Shown in pieces: positions 7,549 through 14,684 of a stretch of DNA of 27,691 nt. A program made the position numbers and the translations under genes. The notes below the pieces were generated by a model, which was given only the letters and a program-made list of their open reading frames with translations, was not told where the DNA came from and did not search any database. The stretch is from NCBI GenBank assembly GCA_016930895.1, contig JAFGFV010000141.1:1-27691 (forward strand). The letters run 5' to 3'. Source of the stretch: Spirochaetales bacterium. GTDB lineage: Bacteria > Spirochaetota > Spirochaetia > SZUA-6 > DRHE01. Each line of letters begins with the position of its first letter. Position 1 is the first letter of the stretch.

Positions 7549-8021
7549 GCACGGCTCAGCGGATCCGAAGCGTGGCGATTGGGGGAGACCCCAACGCCCG
7601 GGAGCTCAAGGAGACGATCCGGCAGTATCTCGAGGCCCTCGGGTACGCGGTCAGGGACTTCGGCAGCGATGACCCGATCTACGCGAACGCGGCCATCAGC
7701 GTGGCCGAGGCGGTGGCCCGGGGGGATTGCGATACGGGCATCCTGCTCTGCGGGACGGGCACCGGGGTGAGCATCGCGGCCAACAAGGTGCCCGGAGCGT
7801 ACGCGGCCCTAGTGTCGGACGCGTACTCCGCCGAGCGGGCGCGCAAGAGCAACAACGCCAACATCATGGCTCTGGGCGCGCAGGTCACGGGCCCCGAACT
7901 GGCCAAGGTTCTGGTCAAGATCTTTGTCGAAAGCGAATACGAGCCCGGGGGTCGATCGGAGCCCAAGGTGCGGCGCATCGTGGACTATGCCCGGGAGCAC
8001 GAGAAAGGACGCAACGCATGA
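7545..8021 (+). CDS. rpiB: RpiB/LacAB-family sugar-phosphate isomerase, EryI-like (erythrulose 4-phosphate isomerase candidate)
   Basis: This 158-residue protein has the RpiB/LacAB fold and the catalytic block C-G-T-G-T-G-V-S-I-A-A-N-K with Cys69, the proton-shuttling residue. Aligned by eye with E. coli RpiB, Cys66 matches Cys69, but His99 (ring opening) becomes Ser102 and His10 becomes Pro16. The Y-S-A-E-R-A, S-N-N-A-N and P-I-Y-A-N segments recall, from memory, the EryI/DerI isomerases of erythritol catabolism, which interconvert D-erythrulose 4-phosphate and D-erythrose 4-phosphate. Those substrates cannot form a furanose ring, so losing the ring-opening His makes sense. The gene overlaps dhaL and the next gene by four bases each, so its substrate is very likely the kinase product. 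Family assignment is firm; the substrate is inference. Confidence 0.88.
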   Translation: MSTAQRIRSVAIGGDPNARELKETIRQYLEALGYAVRDFGSDDPIYANAAISVAEAVARGDCDTGILLCGTGTGVSIAANKVPGAYAALVSDAYSAERARKSNNANIMALGAQVTGPELAKVLVKIFVESEYEPGGRSEPKVRRIVDYAREHEKGRNA

Positions 8022-9424
8022 GAAAACCGAGGGTCGGGGTGCTGGGCTTTTCCGACGGCGAGCCGGAGGTCCACGAACAGCTCAAGGGTTTCGTGCAGGA
8101 GCAGCTGGACGCCATCGTAGCGGCGCTCGAGAGCAGCGGCCAGGTCGAGGTGATCAAGGCAGAGCGCCTGGTCAACTCGGTCAAGCTGGCCAAGGAGGAG
8201 TCGCTCAAGATGGTGGCCCGGGATGTGGACGGGACCATCTTTTCCTACGGGGTCTTCGCCTTTCCGAACTTCTCGGCCATCGCGGCTCAGAACGGCAAGG
8301 GGCCTTTCCTGCTGGCAGCCAACCTCAACCCGGACTGGCCGGGCATGGTGGCCATGCTGGCCGCCGGGGGCGCGCTGCATCACCTGGGTATCGACCACTT
8401 CCGGGTCACCGGAGACGTGGCCGAGCCGGAGGTGCTGAACAGGTACCTGAGCTTCGCCCGCTGCGCCCGGGTGGCCAGCGGCCTGAACGGCCAGAAGTAC
8501 GGCCTGATCGGCGGGCGCAGTCTGGGGATGTACAGCGCCACGGTGAGCATGCAGCAGTGGCAGGAGCAGTTCGGCGTGGACATCGAGCACGTGGACCAGT
8601 CCGAGATCCTGCGCCTGGCCACCGAGGTGCCCGAGGCCCAGGTCGAGAAGGCGTTCAAGTGGCTGTCCGAGAACGTGGGGCAGATCAAGTACGACGGCAA
8701 TCGCCTGACCCCGGAGAAGCTCAAGGAGCAGATCCGGCACACCGAGGCGACCAAGCGCCTGATCCGGGAGAAAGGCTTCGACTTCATTGGGGTCAAGTGC
8801 CACTACGAGATGAGCCGCCACTACTGCACTCAGTGCCTGGGCCAGGCCTTCATCAACGACCCCTACGACTGGGATGGCCCCAAGGAGCCGGTGGTCTTCT
8901 CGTGCGAGGCCGACTCCGACGGTGCCCTGACCATGCAGATCCTCAAGCTCCTGACCGGCGACCCGGTGATCTTCATGGACGTGCGCCACTGGGACGCGGA
9001 AGCCGGCGTCATGGTCTTCTGCAACTGCGGCTCCGAGTCCACGTGGTACGCCGCCCGCTCGCAGGATCCCAAGGAGAACCTCAAAGGGGTGACCCTCTAC
9101 CCCTGCCTGGAGATCTACGCAGGAGGCGGGGCGCACGTCAACCTCATGACCGCCCCGGGTCAGGCGACGATCGCCCGGCTGAACCGGAGCCTGGACCGGT
9201 ACCGGATGGACATCATCCTGGCGGAATTCGTGTCCCTGCCGCGGGAGAAGATGGCGGAAACCACCGAGGAGTGGCCCCACGTGTTCGCCAAGCTGCCCTT
9301 CGATCACCAGATCTTCCTGCAGGACTTCGACGCCAACCACTGCCACGCGGTTTACGGGGATCACGTGGAGGAGCTGAAGATGATCTGCTCGATGCTCGGG
9401 ATCGAGGCGAACCTGCTCGGCTGA
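8018..9424 (+). CDS. L-fucose/L-arabinose isomerase-family protein
   Basis: This 468-residue protein starts at ATG 8018, overlapping the rpiB stop by four bases. It has the FucI/AraA pattern: an N-terminal Rossmann-like region, G-G-R-S-L-G-M-Y near residue 168, then the metal-ligand candidates Glu297 (in C-E-A-D), Asp321 (in F-M-D-V-R-H) and His441/His443 (in N-H-C-H-A-V-Y-G-D). Such enzymes interconvert free aldoses and ketoses with a divalent metal. It is shorter than E. coli FucI (about 590 residues), like many uncharacterised members. In this operon it would supply a ketose to DhaKL, for example tetrose to erythrulose. That substrate is inferred only from the neighbours. A non-catalytic or epimerase role cannot be excluded. 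The 65-bp gap to dctP contains a 5-bp hairpin at 9448-9460. Confidence 0.85.
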   Translation: MRKPRVGVLGFSDGEPEVHEQLKGFVQEQLDAIVAALESSGQVEVIKAERLVNSVKLAKEESLKMVARDVDGTIFSYGVFAFPNFSAIAAQNGKGPFLLAANLNPDWPGMVAMLAAGGALHHLGIDHFRVTGDVAEPEVLNRYLSFARCARVASGLNGQKYGLIGGRSLGMYSATVSMQQWQEQFGVDIEHVDQSEILRLATEVPEAQVEKAFKWLSENVGQIKYDGNRLTPEKLKEQIRHTEATKRLIREKGFDFIGVKCHYEMSRHYCTQCLGQAFINDPYDWDGPKEPVVFSCEADSDGALTMQILKLLTGDPVIFMDVRHWDAEAGVMVFCNCGSESTWYAARSQDPKENLKGVTLYPCLEIYAGGGAHVNLMTAPGQATIARLNRSLDRYRMDIILAEFVSLPREKMAETTEEWPHVFAKLPFDHQIFLQDFDANHCHAVYGDHVEELKMICSMLGIEANLLG

Positions 9425-9489
9425 AGCCGATGCTGCGGTGTAGAGACCGGGGGTTCCCCGACGAGAATCAAGTTCCAAGGAGGTGCTTC

Positions 9490-10545
9490 ATGAGAAGCAA
9501 GGTTGTCCTGATGCTGCTGGCGCTGGTGCTGGCGGCAGGAATGGTGTGGGCCGGCGGGCAGAAGGAGGCGGCCCCGGGACCCGCTCCCGCAGAGGAGAAG
9601 GCGCCTGCGGCCAAGCCCATCAAGATCACCTGGTCGTCCATCGCCCAGCCGGAGGCCCCGCACTCCCTGGCCATGAAGAAGTTCAAGTTCGAGGTGGAGC
9701 GAGCCTCCGAGGGGCGCATCACCGTCGAGCTGTACTTCGCCGGGCAGATCTTCACCCAGGAGCAGGAGCTGGCCGCGGCCCGGGAGGGGTCCCTGGCCAT
9801 CGCCTACTACGCCCCCAACTGGATCGCCGAGTTCGTGCCGTACATGTCCATGTTCGGGGCCGCCTACACCTTCCGAAGCTACGACCACATGCGGGCGGTG
9901 TACGACGGACCGATCGGGCAGAAGCTCTTCGAGGACACGGTCAAGGCGGTAGGCGTCAGGCCGCTCGCGGCCTTCTACCTGGGGACCCGGGAGCTCAACG
10001 TGGTCCAGAAGGTCGGAGAGGTGCGCAGTCCCCAGGACATGAAAGGCGTCAAGCTGCGGGTTCCCTCCAGCCCCTCCTGGATCGCCCTGGGCAAGGCCCT
10101 GGGCGCGAACCCGACGCCGATGAGCTACGGCGAGGTCTACATGGGCCTCAAGACCGGGGCCATCGAGGGTCAGGACAATCCCATTTTCGCGGTGTGGGAC
10201 AACAAGTGGTATGAAGTGACCAAGTACATCACCCTAACTGACCACGTGGTGGACACCGTGTGGCCGAGCATCAACGAGAAGCTCTGGCAGTCCTTGAGCG
10301 GTGAGGACCGCAAGATCATCACGGACGCCATGAGGATCGCCCTGGAGTGGAACGACCAGGAGGTCAGGAAGCGGGAGGCGGACTTCCGCGCCAAGCTCGA
10401 AGGGGTCGGCATCGTCTTCGTGGACGACCCGGACAAGGATGCCTTCCAGGCCTATGCCAGGAACTCCTACCAGACCGAGAGCAAGGAGATCTCCAAGAGC
10501 TGGGACTGGGATCTGTACGAAGAGATCCAGTCGTACGCCCGCTAG
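9490..10545 (+). CDS. dctP: TRAP transporter substrate-binding protein, DctP family
   Basis: This 351-residue periplasmic receptor feeds the DctQM membrane complex. A strong AAGGAGG ends about six bases before ATG 9490. The signal peptide (residues 1-21, ending V-W-A) is followed by G-G-Q-K-E-A and a Pro/Ala linker to about residue 42, the usual spirochaete form, without a lipobox Cys. The DctP domain includes G-V-K-L-R-V with Arg190, the position that typically pairs with a substrate carboxylate, and G-A-I-E-G-Q-D-N-P at the hinge. Retention of this Arg suggests an acidic ligand such as a sugar acid, which sits a little uneasily with a neutral tetrose. It lies 65 bp after the isomerase gene and 78 bp before dctQ, with a strong hairpin in the second gap. 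Confidence 0.92.
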   Translation: MRSKVVLMLLALVLAAGMVWAGGQKEAAPGPAPAEEKAPAAKPIKITWSSIAQPEAPHSLAMKKFKFEVERASEGRITVELYFAGQIFTQEQELAAAREGSLAIAYYAPNWIAEFVPYMSMFGAAYTFRSYDHMRAVYDGPIGQKLFEDTVKAVGVRPLAAFYLGTRELNVVQKVGEVRSPQDMKGVKLRVPSSPSWIALGKALGANPTPMSYGEVYMGLKTGAIEGQDNPIFAVWDNKWYEVTKYITLTDHVVDTVWPSINEKLWQSLSGEDRKIITDAMRIALEWNDQEVRKREADFRAKLEGVGIVFVDDPDKDAFQAYARNSYQTESKEISKSWDWDLYEEIQSYAR

Positions 10546-10563
10546 TCTCGAATCCGATCGGCA

Positions 10564-10595
10564 GGAGCACCGCCGTGCCCGCACGGCGGTGCTCC
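10564..10595 (+). terminator. Strong intercistronic hairpin between dctP and dctQ
   Basis: GGAGCACCGCCGTG (10564-10577) pairs perfectly with 10582-10595 around a 4-nt loop. There is no U-run, so it is more likely to stop 3' exonucleases or partly terminate than to end the operon. It would leave more dctP than dctQM message. Confidence 0.75.
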
Positions 10596-10623
10596 GTGCG
10601 CGAGGAGCACAGGACCCCGCGAA

Positions 10624-11127
10624 ATGAATGACCGAAAGACCATCCTGAGGATCGGTTCCTTCATCCTGGACCTCACCGAGATCTGGATCCCCACCCTGGC
10701 CTTCGCCGCCCTGTTCGTAGTATTCATGGTGCAGGTGGTGGCGCGCTACTTCTTCGTGCCCCTGATCTGGCCCCTGGAGTTCAGTCTGATGATGTACATC
10801 TGGACCATTCTCCTGGGCTCCTGCTTCGCCCTGCGGGATGACTCCCACGTGAGCTTCTCCCTGGTGTACGACCGGGTGACGCCGAAAGGGCAGCGGATCA
10901 TGCGGGTCGCCGGAAACCTGCTGGTCGTGATCGCCTTCTGCATCGCCCTGTATCCTTCCGGGAAGTTCGTGGACTTCATGGGCTTCAAGAAGTCCGACGC
11001 CCTGCGCATCCCGATGAACTTCGCCTTTTCGCCGTTCATGGTGTTCCTGCTGCTGGTGATCGGACGGCTGGGACGGCAGGTGGCGCTTGACGTGCGCGAC
11101 ATCGTGCGCGGACGGGAGGCCAAATGA
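10624..11127 (+). CDS. dctQ: TRAP transporter small membrane subunit, DctQ
   Basis: This 167-residue protein has four hydrophobic segments (about residues 18-38, 50-70, 92-110 and 128-146), as expected for DctQ. It carries the family feature of a Trp/Pro/Leu/Glu stretch before helix 2 (W-P-L-E-F-S) and a conserved R-D-D-S-H-V region after it. It pairs with DctM to couple substrate uptake to sodium. The stop overlaps the dctM ATG by four bases (ATGA at 11124-11127), so the two subunits are made together. The Shine-Dalgarno is weak, consistent with lower expression than dctP. Confidence 0.9.
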   Translation: MNDRKTILRIGSFILDLTEIWIPTLAFAALFVVFMVQVVARYFFVPLIWPLEFSLMMYIWTILLGSCFALRDDSHVSFSLVYDRVTPKGQRIMRVAGNLLVVIAFCIALYPSGKFVDFMGFKKSDALRIPMNFAFSPFMVFLLLVIGRLGRQVALDVRDIVRGREAK

Positions 11128-12419
11128 ACTGGCCCCTGATCGTGTTCCTGATGTGCTTTCTGGCCACCTTCATTCTCCGCATCCCCCTGGGGTTGGGGAT
11201 GATGATGTCGGCTGTGTTCTACTTCCTGTTGGCTCCGGGGCCCGGGGCCGGAATGGGCATGATGGCCAACCAGTTCCTGGGACAGATGAACACGGCCTTC
11301 ATCCTGATCGCCGTGCCGCTGTTCATCTTCGCCGCCAAGGTGATGAACACCGGAGAGATCACGGAGATGATCTTCCGTTTCGCGAATACCTTGGTCGGCC
11401 GCTGGAAGGGAGGCATGGGTCACGTCAACGTGGTGGCCTCTCTGATCTTCTCCGGCATGACCGGCTCGGCTCTGGCCGATGCTTCCGGCCTCGGGCTGAT
11501 GGAGATCGAGTCCATGCGCAAGCACGGCTACGACGACGGCTTCTCCTGCGCCATCACGGCCTCCTCCGCCACCATCGGCCCGGTGTTTCCGCCCTCGATC
11601 CCCATGGTCTTCTACTCCCTGCTCTCCGGCGCCTCGATCGGGGCCCTGTTCATGGGGGGGATGGTGCCCGGGGTGCTCCTGGCCGTCGCCCTGATGGCCT
11701 ACATCGTGGTCATCGCCGGCAGGCGCAACTACCCCAAGGGGGAGATCTTCCCCTTCAAGGTCTTCGTCATCCAGACTCTGAAGTCTCTGCCGGCTCTGTT
11801 CACGCCGGTGATCCTGCTGGCCGGGATCTACACCGGCGTCGTGACGCCCACCGAGGCAGGGGCCCTGGCGGGCTTCTGGGCCCTCCTGATCGCCTTCTTC
11901 GTGTACCGCGTCATGGGCTTCCGCAAGCTGGTGGATGTTCTGGTGGATACCGCGAAGTCCACGGGAGTGGTGGCCATCATCGTGGGTGCCGCCTTCAGCT
12001 TCTCGTACATCGTCTCCATCGAGCAGATTCCCCAGCTGTTCTCGGGGTTCCTCCTTGGCCTCACGGAGAACAAGTACGTGCTCCTGCTGGTGGTCAACGT
12101 GCTGTTTCTGCTGCTCGGCATGCTCATCGACACCATGACCATCACCCTGGTGTTCATCCCCATGGTCCTGCCCCTGATCAACCAGCTCGGCATAGACCTG
12201 GTGCACTTCGGCGTCGTGGTGGTGCTCAACATGATGATCGGGCTGTCGACGCCGCCGTTCGGGGCACTGCTGTTCGTGGTTTCCGGCGTCTCCCGGACCC
12301 CGCTGCACAAGATCATCAAGGAGAGCCTGCCCATGACCGCCGTGATGATCGGGGTGTTGTTCCTGATCACCTATGTGCCGGACCTGGTGCTGTTCGTGCC
12401 CCGGCTGTTAGGACAGTGA
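11124..12419 (+). CDS. dctM: TRAP transporter large permease, DctM
   Basis: This 431-residue membrane protein is the sodium-driven transport subunit, full-length for the family, with about a dozen hydrophobic segments. It contains the DctM signatures: A-V-P-L-F-I-F-A-A near residue 58, the S-G-M-T-G-S-A-x-A-D-A loop near residue 112, and S-S-A-T-I-G-P-V-F-P-P-S-I-P near 150. The 4-bp overlap with dctQ is standard for TRAP operons. The next gene begins 48 bp downstream behind its own strong Shine-Dalgarno. Confidence 0.95.
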   Translation: MNWPLIVFLMCFLATFILRIPLGLGMMMSAVFYFLLAPGPGAGMGMMANQFLGQMNTAFILIAVPLFIFAAKVMNTGEITEMIFRFANTLVGRWKGGMGHVNVVASLIFSGMTGSALADASGLGLMEIESMRKHGYDDGFSCAITASSATIGPVFPPSIPMVFYSLLSGASIGALFMGGMVPGVLLAVALMAYIVVIAGRRNYPKGEIFPFKVFVIQTLKSLPALFTPVILLAGIYTGVVTPTEAGALAGFWALLIAFFVYRVMGFRKLVDVLVDTAKSTGVVAIIVGAAFSFSYIVSIEQIPQLFSGFLLGLTENKYVLLLVVNVLFLLLGMLIDTMTITLVFIPMVLPLINQLGIDLVHFGVVVVLNMMIGLSTPPFGALLFVVSGVSRTPLHKIIKESLPMTAVMIGVLFLITYVPDLVLFVPRLLGQ

Positions 12420-12467
12420 GGCGGGGAGAGAGACGCCTCCGCGTCCCGAATCGAAAGGAGGGCGCTG

Positions 12468-13568
12468 TTGAGCGTCCTGCAGCTGCGCAACCACATCCCC
12501 GTCGGCGGGCCCTCGACCCGGGAGCCCGCCGACGGGACCGAGAGCCCCCTCAGGGTTTCCCTGGGCTTCGAGCCCGCCTGGTACCACCGGCGCTGCGGAG
12601 TCAGCTTCACCGAGGAGTGGTACCGGGACCCCTTCGTGCGCTTCCGGGGCCTGGAGCGCATGATCGCCGAGCTCAAGCGCGCCTTCCCGTCGGTTCCGTA
12701 CTGGGAAGCGAGCAACCGGGCGGCCACCATCTCCGGCATCTACGGAATCGGGCTGGTGCCCGGGGCCTTCGGCATGCCGATCCTCTACGCCCCCGACCGC
12801 TGGCCCACCCTGGACGGCAGACGGCACCTGGGCGTCGAGCAGATGGAGCGGCTGACTCCGGAGGGACCTCTGCACAGCCCCCTTGTGGAGGACCTGTTCC
12901 GCCAGATGGAGCTGATCGAGCGCGAGTGGGGCCTGGTCTGGGGCTACCCGAACTGGCAGGGGGTGCTCAACACCGCCTTCAACCTCCGGGGCGCAGAGCT
13001 GTTCACGGACATGTACGACCGCCCCGGGCTGGTCCACCACTTCCTCGGGGTGATCGCGGAGGTAATGATCCGGCTGGCCCGGATGGTGGAGGAGCGCCAG
13101 CGGCAAAGCGGCTTCGACATCGACCTGCTTTCGGTCTCCAACTGCGTCATGAACATGATCAGCCCGGAGCAGTACCGGGCGTTCGTGCAGCCTCAGGACC
13201 GCCGCATCGCCGAGAGCTTCGCCCGCTTCGGGGTCCACACGTGCGAGTGGGACGTGACCCCCTACATCGAAGTCCTCTCGGAGCTGCCGAAGCTGGGCTA
13301 CCTGGACATGGGCATCATGAGCGATCTGCCCCGGGTGCGGCGGGCCTTCCCGGAGACCCGCCGGGCGCTGCTGTACTCCGCCGCCCGGCTCAACGAGGCC
13401 GGTCTCGAAGAGATCCGCCGGGACATGGAGAAGATCGCCCGGGAGCTGGCCCCCTGCGACGTGATCGTGGCGGACATCCTGGCTGACACGCCGGACGGCC
13501 GGGTGCGGGAGCTGCTGGCGGTTTGCCGGCAGCTCGAGGGAAAGGCCCCCGAGCTGCCGGCCACCTGA
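12468..13568 (+). CDS. UroD-family protein, MtaA/MtbA-like methyltransferase candidate
   Basis: This 366-residue protein has the UroD/cobalamin-methyltransferase TIM-barrel pattern. Start is TTG 12468, set by AAGGAGG six bases upstream. Haem-type UroD decarboxylates uroporphyrinogen, but this copy sits in a sugar operon and shows His257-x-Cys259 (in V-H-T-C-E-W-D-V-T-P) and Cys330 (in L-A-P-C-D-V). This H-x-C-x70-C arrangement parallels the zinc site of methylcobalamin:coenzyme M methyltransferases such as MtaA, which binds the methyl-accepting thiol. That suggests methyl transfer rather than haem synthesis. No corrinoid protein or activase lies in the window, so the partner is elsewhere or the chemistry differs. 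It is the last gene of the operon and the one whose role is least clear. Similar proteins occur in other sugar-transport clusters without known function. Confidence 0.8.
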   Translation: MSVLQLRNHIPVGGPSTREPADGTESPLRVSLGFEPAWYHRRCGVSFTEEWYRDPFVRFRGLERMIAELKRAFPSVPYWEASNRAATISGIYGIGLVPGAFGMPILYAPDRWPTLDGRRHLGVEQMERLTPEGPLHSPLVEDLFRQMELIEREWGLVWGYPNWQGVLNTAFNLRGAELFTDMYDRPGLVHHFLGVIAEVMIRLARMVEERQRQSGFDIDLLSVSNCVMNMISPEQYRAFVQPQDRRIAESFARFGVHTCEWDVTPYIEVLSELPKLGYLDMGIMSDLPRVRRAFPETRRALLYSAARLNEAGLEEIRRDMEKIARELAPCDVIVADILADTPDGRVRELLAVCRQLEGKAPELPAT

Positions 13569-13658
13569 GGGATTTCCACCTCGGGGCCCACCGGGGGGGC
13601 GGCCGGTCTGGGCCGGCGCAGCCTTCCGCTCGGCCGCCCGGGATGGTATGATCACGGG
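13569..13658 (+). promoter_or_regulatory. Gap with a GC-rich inverted repeat and a leaderless-type promoter
   Basis: GGGCGGCCG and CGGCCGCCC form a long-loop hairpin near 13595-13640 that may end the TRAP operon, although no U-run follows. TATGAT at 13647-13652 lies six bases before the GTG at 13659. The possible -35 (TTCCGC, 13624-13629) is poor. RNA would begin at or next to the GTG, so the downstream gene is probably read without a leader. Confidence 0.45.
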
Positions 13659-14042
13659 GTGAGCGCTTACTACACCGAGAGCGAGGCACGGACGATCCGC
13701 GGCTTCGTTCGCGAGCGCAGGCGCCGCAGGCGGGCCGAGCTGGCGCTGCGGCTCGAGGCGGCGCGGCGGGATTTCGACGCGGTTGCGGCGATGGTCGTAA
13801 GGACCTACAAGCCGCGGCGTGTGTACCAGTGGGGCTCTCTGCTGGAGGAAAGCCATTTCTCCGAGATGTCCGACATCGATCTGGCAGTCGAGGGGATCGA
13901 CGATCCGGCTACGCTCTCGAAGTTGCGCGTCGATTCCGAAGGCCTGACCGACTTTCCTCTGGATATCGTGGCCATGGAGCACATCCATCCCGCCTACGCC
14001 GAATACATCCGCCGCCACGGAAGAGTCGTGTATGAACGTTAG
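13659..14042 (+). CDS. MNT-type minimal nucleotidyltransferase
   Basis: This 127-residue protein starts at GTG 13659. The pol-beta fold nucleotidyltransferase signature is complete: Gly59-Ser60, then Asp72-x-Asp74, and a third acidic residue Asp102 (F-P-L-D-I-V). A basic run (residues 18-26, R-E-R-R-R-R-R-R-A) precedes it, longer than in the smallest MntA antitoxins. Proteins like this adenylylate or otherwise modify a HEPN partner. The next gene encodes a HEPN-like protein and overlaps by 11 bp, so the pair is best read as a toxin-antitoxin-type module, this gene being the antitoxin candidate. A slightly lower GC and the lone position between operons suggest it travels as a unit. Confidence 0.85.
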   Translation: MSAYYTESEARTIRGFVRERRRRRRAELALRLEAARRDFDAVAAMVVRTYKPRRVYQWGSLLEESHFSEMSDIDLAVEGIDDPATLSKLRVDSEGLTDFPLDIVAMEHIHPAYAEYIRRHGRVVYER

Positions 14043-14526
14043 TCGTCCGGATCCCGAGCTGGTGGTCGAGAAGATCGATCTGTCGTTCCGTGTCCTGGAC
14101 GACATGGACCGCTTCCTGGACGAGCGGACCCGGGCGTTCTCGTCGAGTTCGAGCCCGGATCGGGCCGAGCGGATCGTGATTGCCCAGATTCTCGAGAACG
14201 CCTACACCGCCATCGAGACCGCTCTCTTGCGCATAGCCCAGGGATTCGACAACAACCTCAGCCCGGACAGATGGCACACCGACCTGCTGGACAAGATGCT
14301 CCTCGAAAAAGCCGGGGTGCGTCCCCGGGTGCTGTCCGAGGAGTCCCACCGCCTGTTGACCGAGCTGATGCGCTTCCGGCACTTCAAACGATACTACCTC
14401 GAGCTGGACTACGATTGGGAGAAGCTGCGGTATCTTCTGTCCGTCTACCACCGCTGCCGGCCGCTGGTGCGCTCGGAGCTGACCGCATTCCGGGACGAGA
14501 TCGCACGGGCCCTGGCGGAGGAGTGA
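14032..14526 (+). CDS. HEPN-like partner of the nucleotidyltransferase (HepT-like, altered motif)
   Basis: This 164-residue all-helical protein overlaps the MNT gene by 11 bp. HepT RNases carry R-x4-H-x-Y near the C-terminus. Here the matching segment reads R-F-R-H-F-K-R-Y-Y (114-122): counting from Arg116, the catalytic His position is Tyr121, with Tyr122 following. The downstream D-Y-D-W also resembles the L-D-W region of this HEPN subfamily. The His loss suggests no RNase activity, or a non-RNase branch of the family. The residues N56-A-Y (in L-E-N-A-Y-T-A-I-E) fit the first-helix pattern shared by these proteins. Assignment rests on this pattern and on the MNT neighbour. Confidence 0.75.
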   Translation: MNVSRPDPELVVEKIDLSFRVLDDMDRFLDERTRAFSSSSSPDRAERIVIAQILENAYTAIETALLRIAQGFDNNLSPDRWHTDLLDKMLLEKAGVRPRVLSEESHRLLTELMRFRHFKRYYLELDYDWEKLRYLLSVYHRCRPLVRSELTAFRDEIARALAEE

Positions 14527-14684
14527 GTCAGCGGCAGCGTCTGCAAGCGGGCGTCCCGCCCCCTCCTGCGAAGGCGGGCAAGAACACGCGGCCAGGTTCG
14601 ACATCACGAAAGTGCCTGCAGCCGCCGCGGGCGCCGCCATGGCGGTGCGAAACCACCCGTGCCGCTCCATCGCGAAAGACTCGG
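14527..14684. other. Convergent gap with weak hairpins
   Basis: This gap separates the HEPN gene (plus) from the sialidase gene (minus). GCGGG-CGT-CCCGC at 14547-14559 and a CCGCCATGGCGG palindrome near 14635 could form small hairpins, but neither has a U-run. I see no gene. Confidence 0.4.

Noticed and set aside
7985..9478. 497-codon open frame on the minus strand
   Set aside because: It is the antisense shadow of the FucI-like gene. GC-rich codon bias keeps opposite frames open. The protein is low in structure, His/Val/Gly-rich, and matches nothing.
7924..10545. A single 873-codon frame seeming to fuse a protein to DctP
   Set aside because: Only the part from ATG 9490 is real. The earlier part is the wrong frame of rpiB and the FucI-like gene, and DctP has its own ribosome site and signal peptide.
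10746..12308. 520-codon minus-strand frame opposite dctQ and dctM
   Set aside because: A shadow: rich in His, Gln, Asp and Glu because it mirrors hydrophobic codons. The plus-strand TRAP subunits fully explain the DNA.
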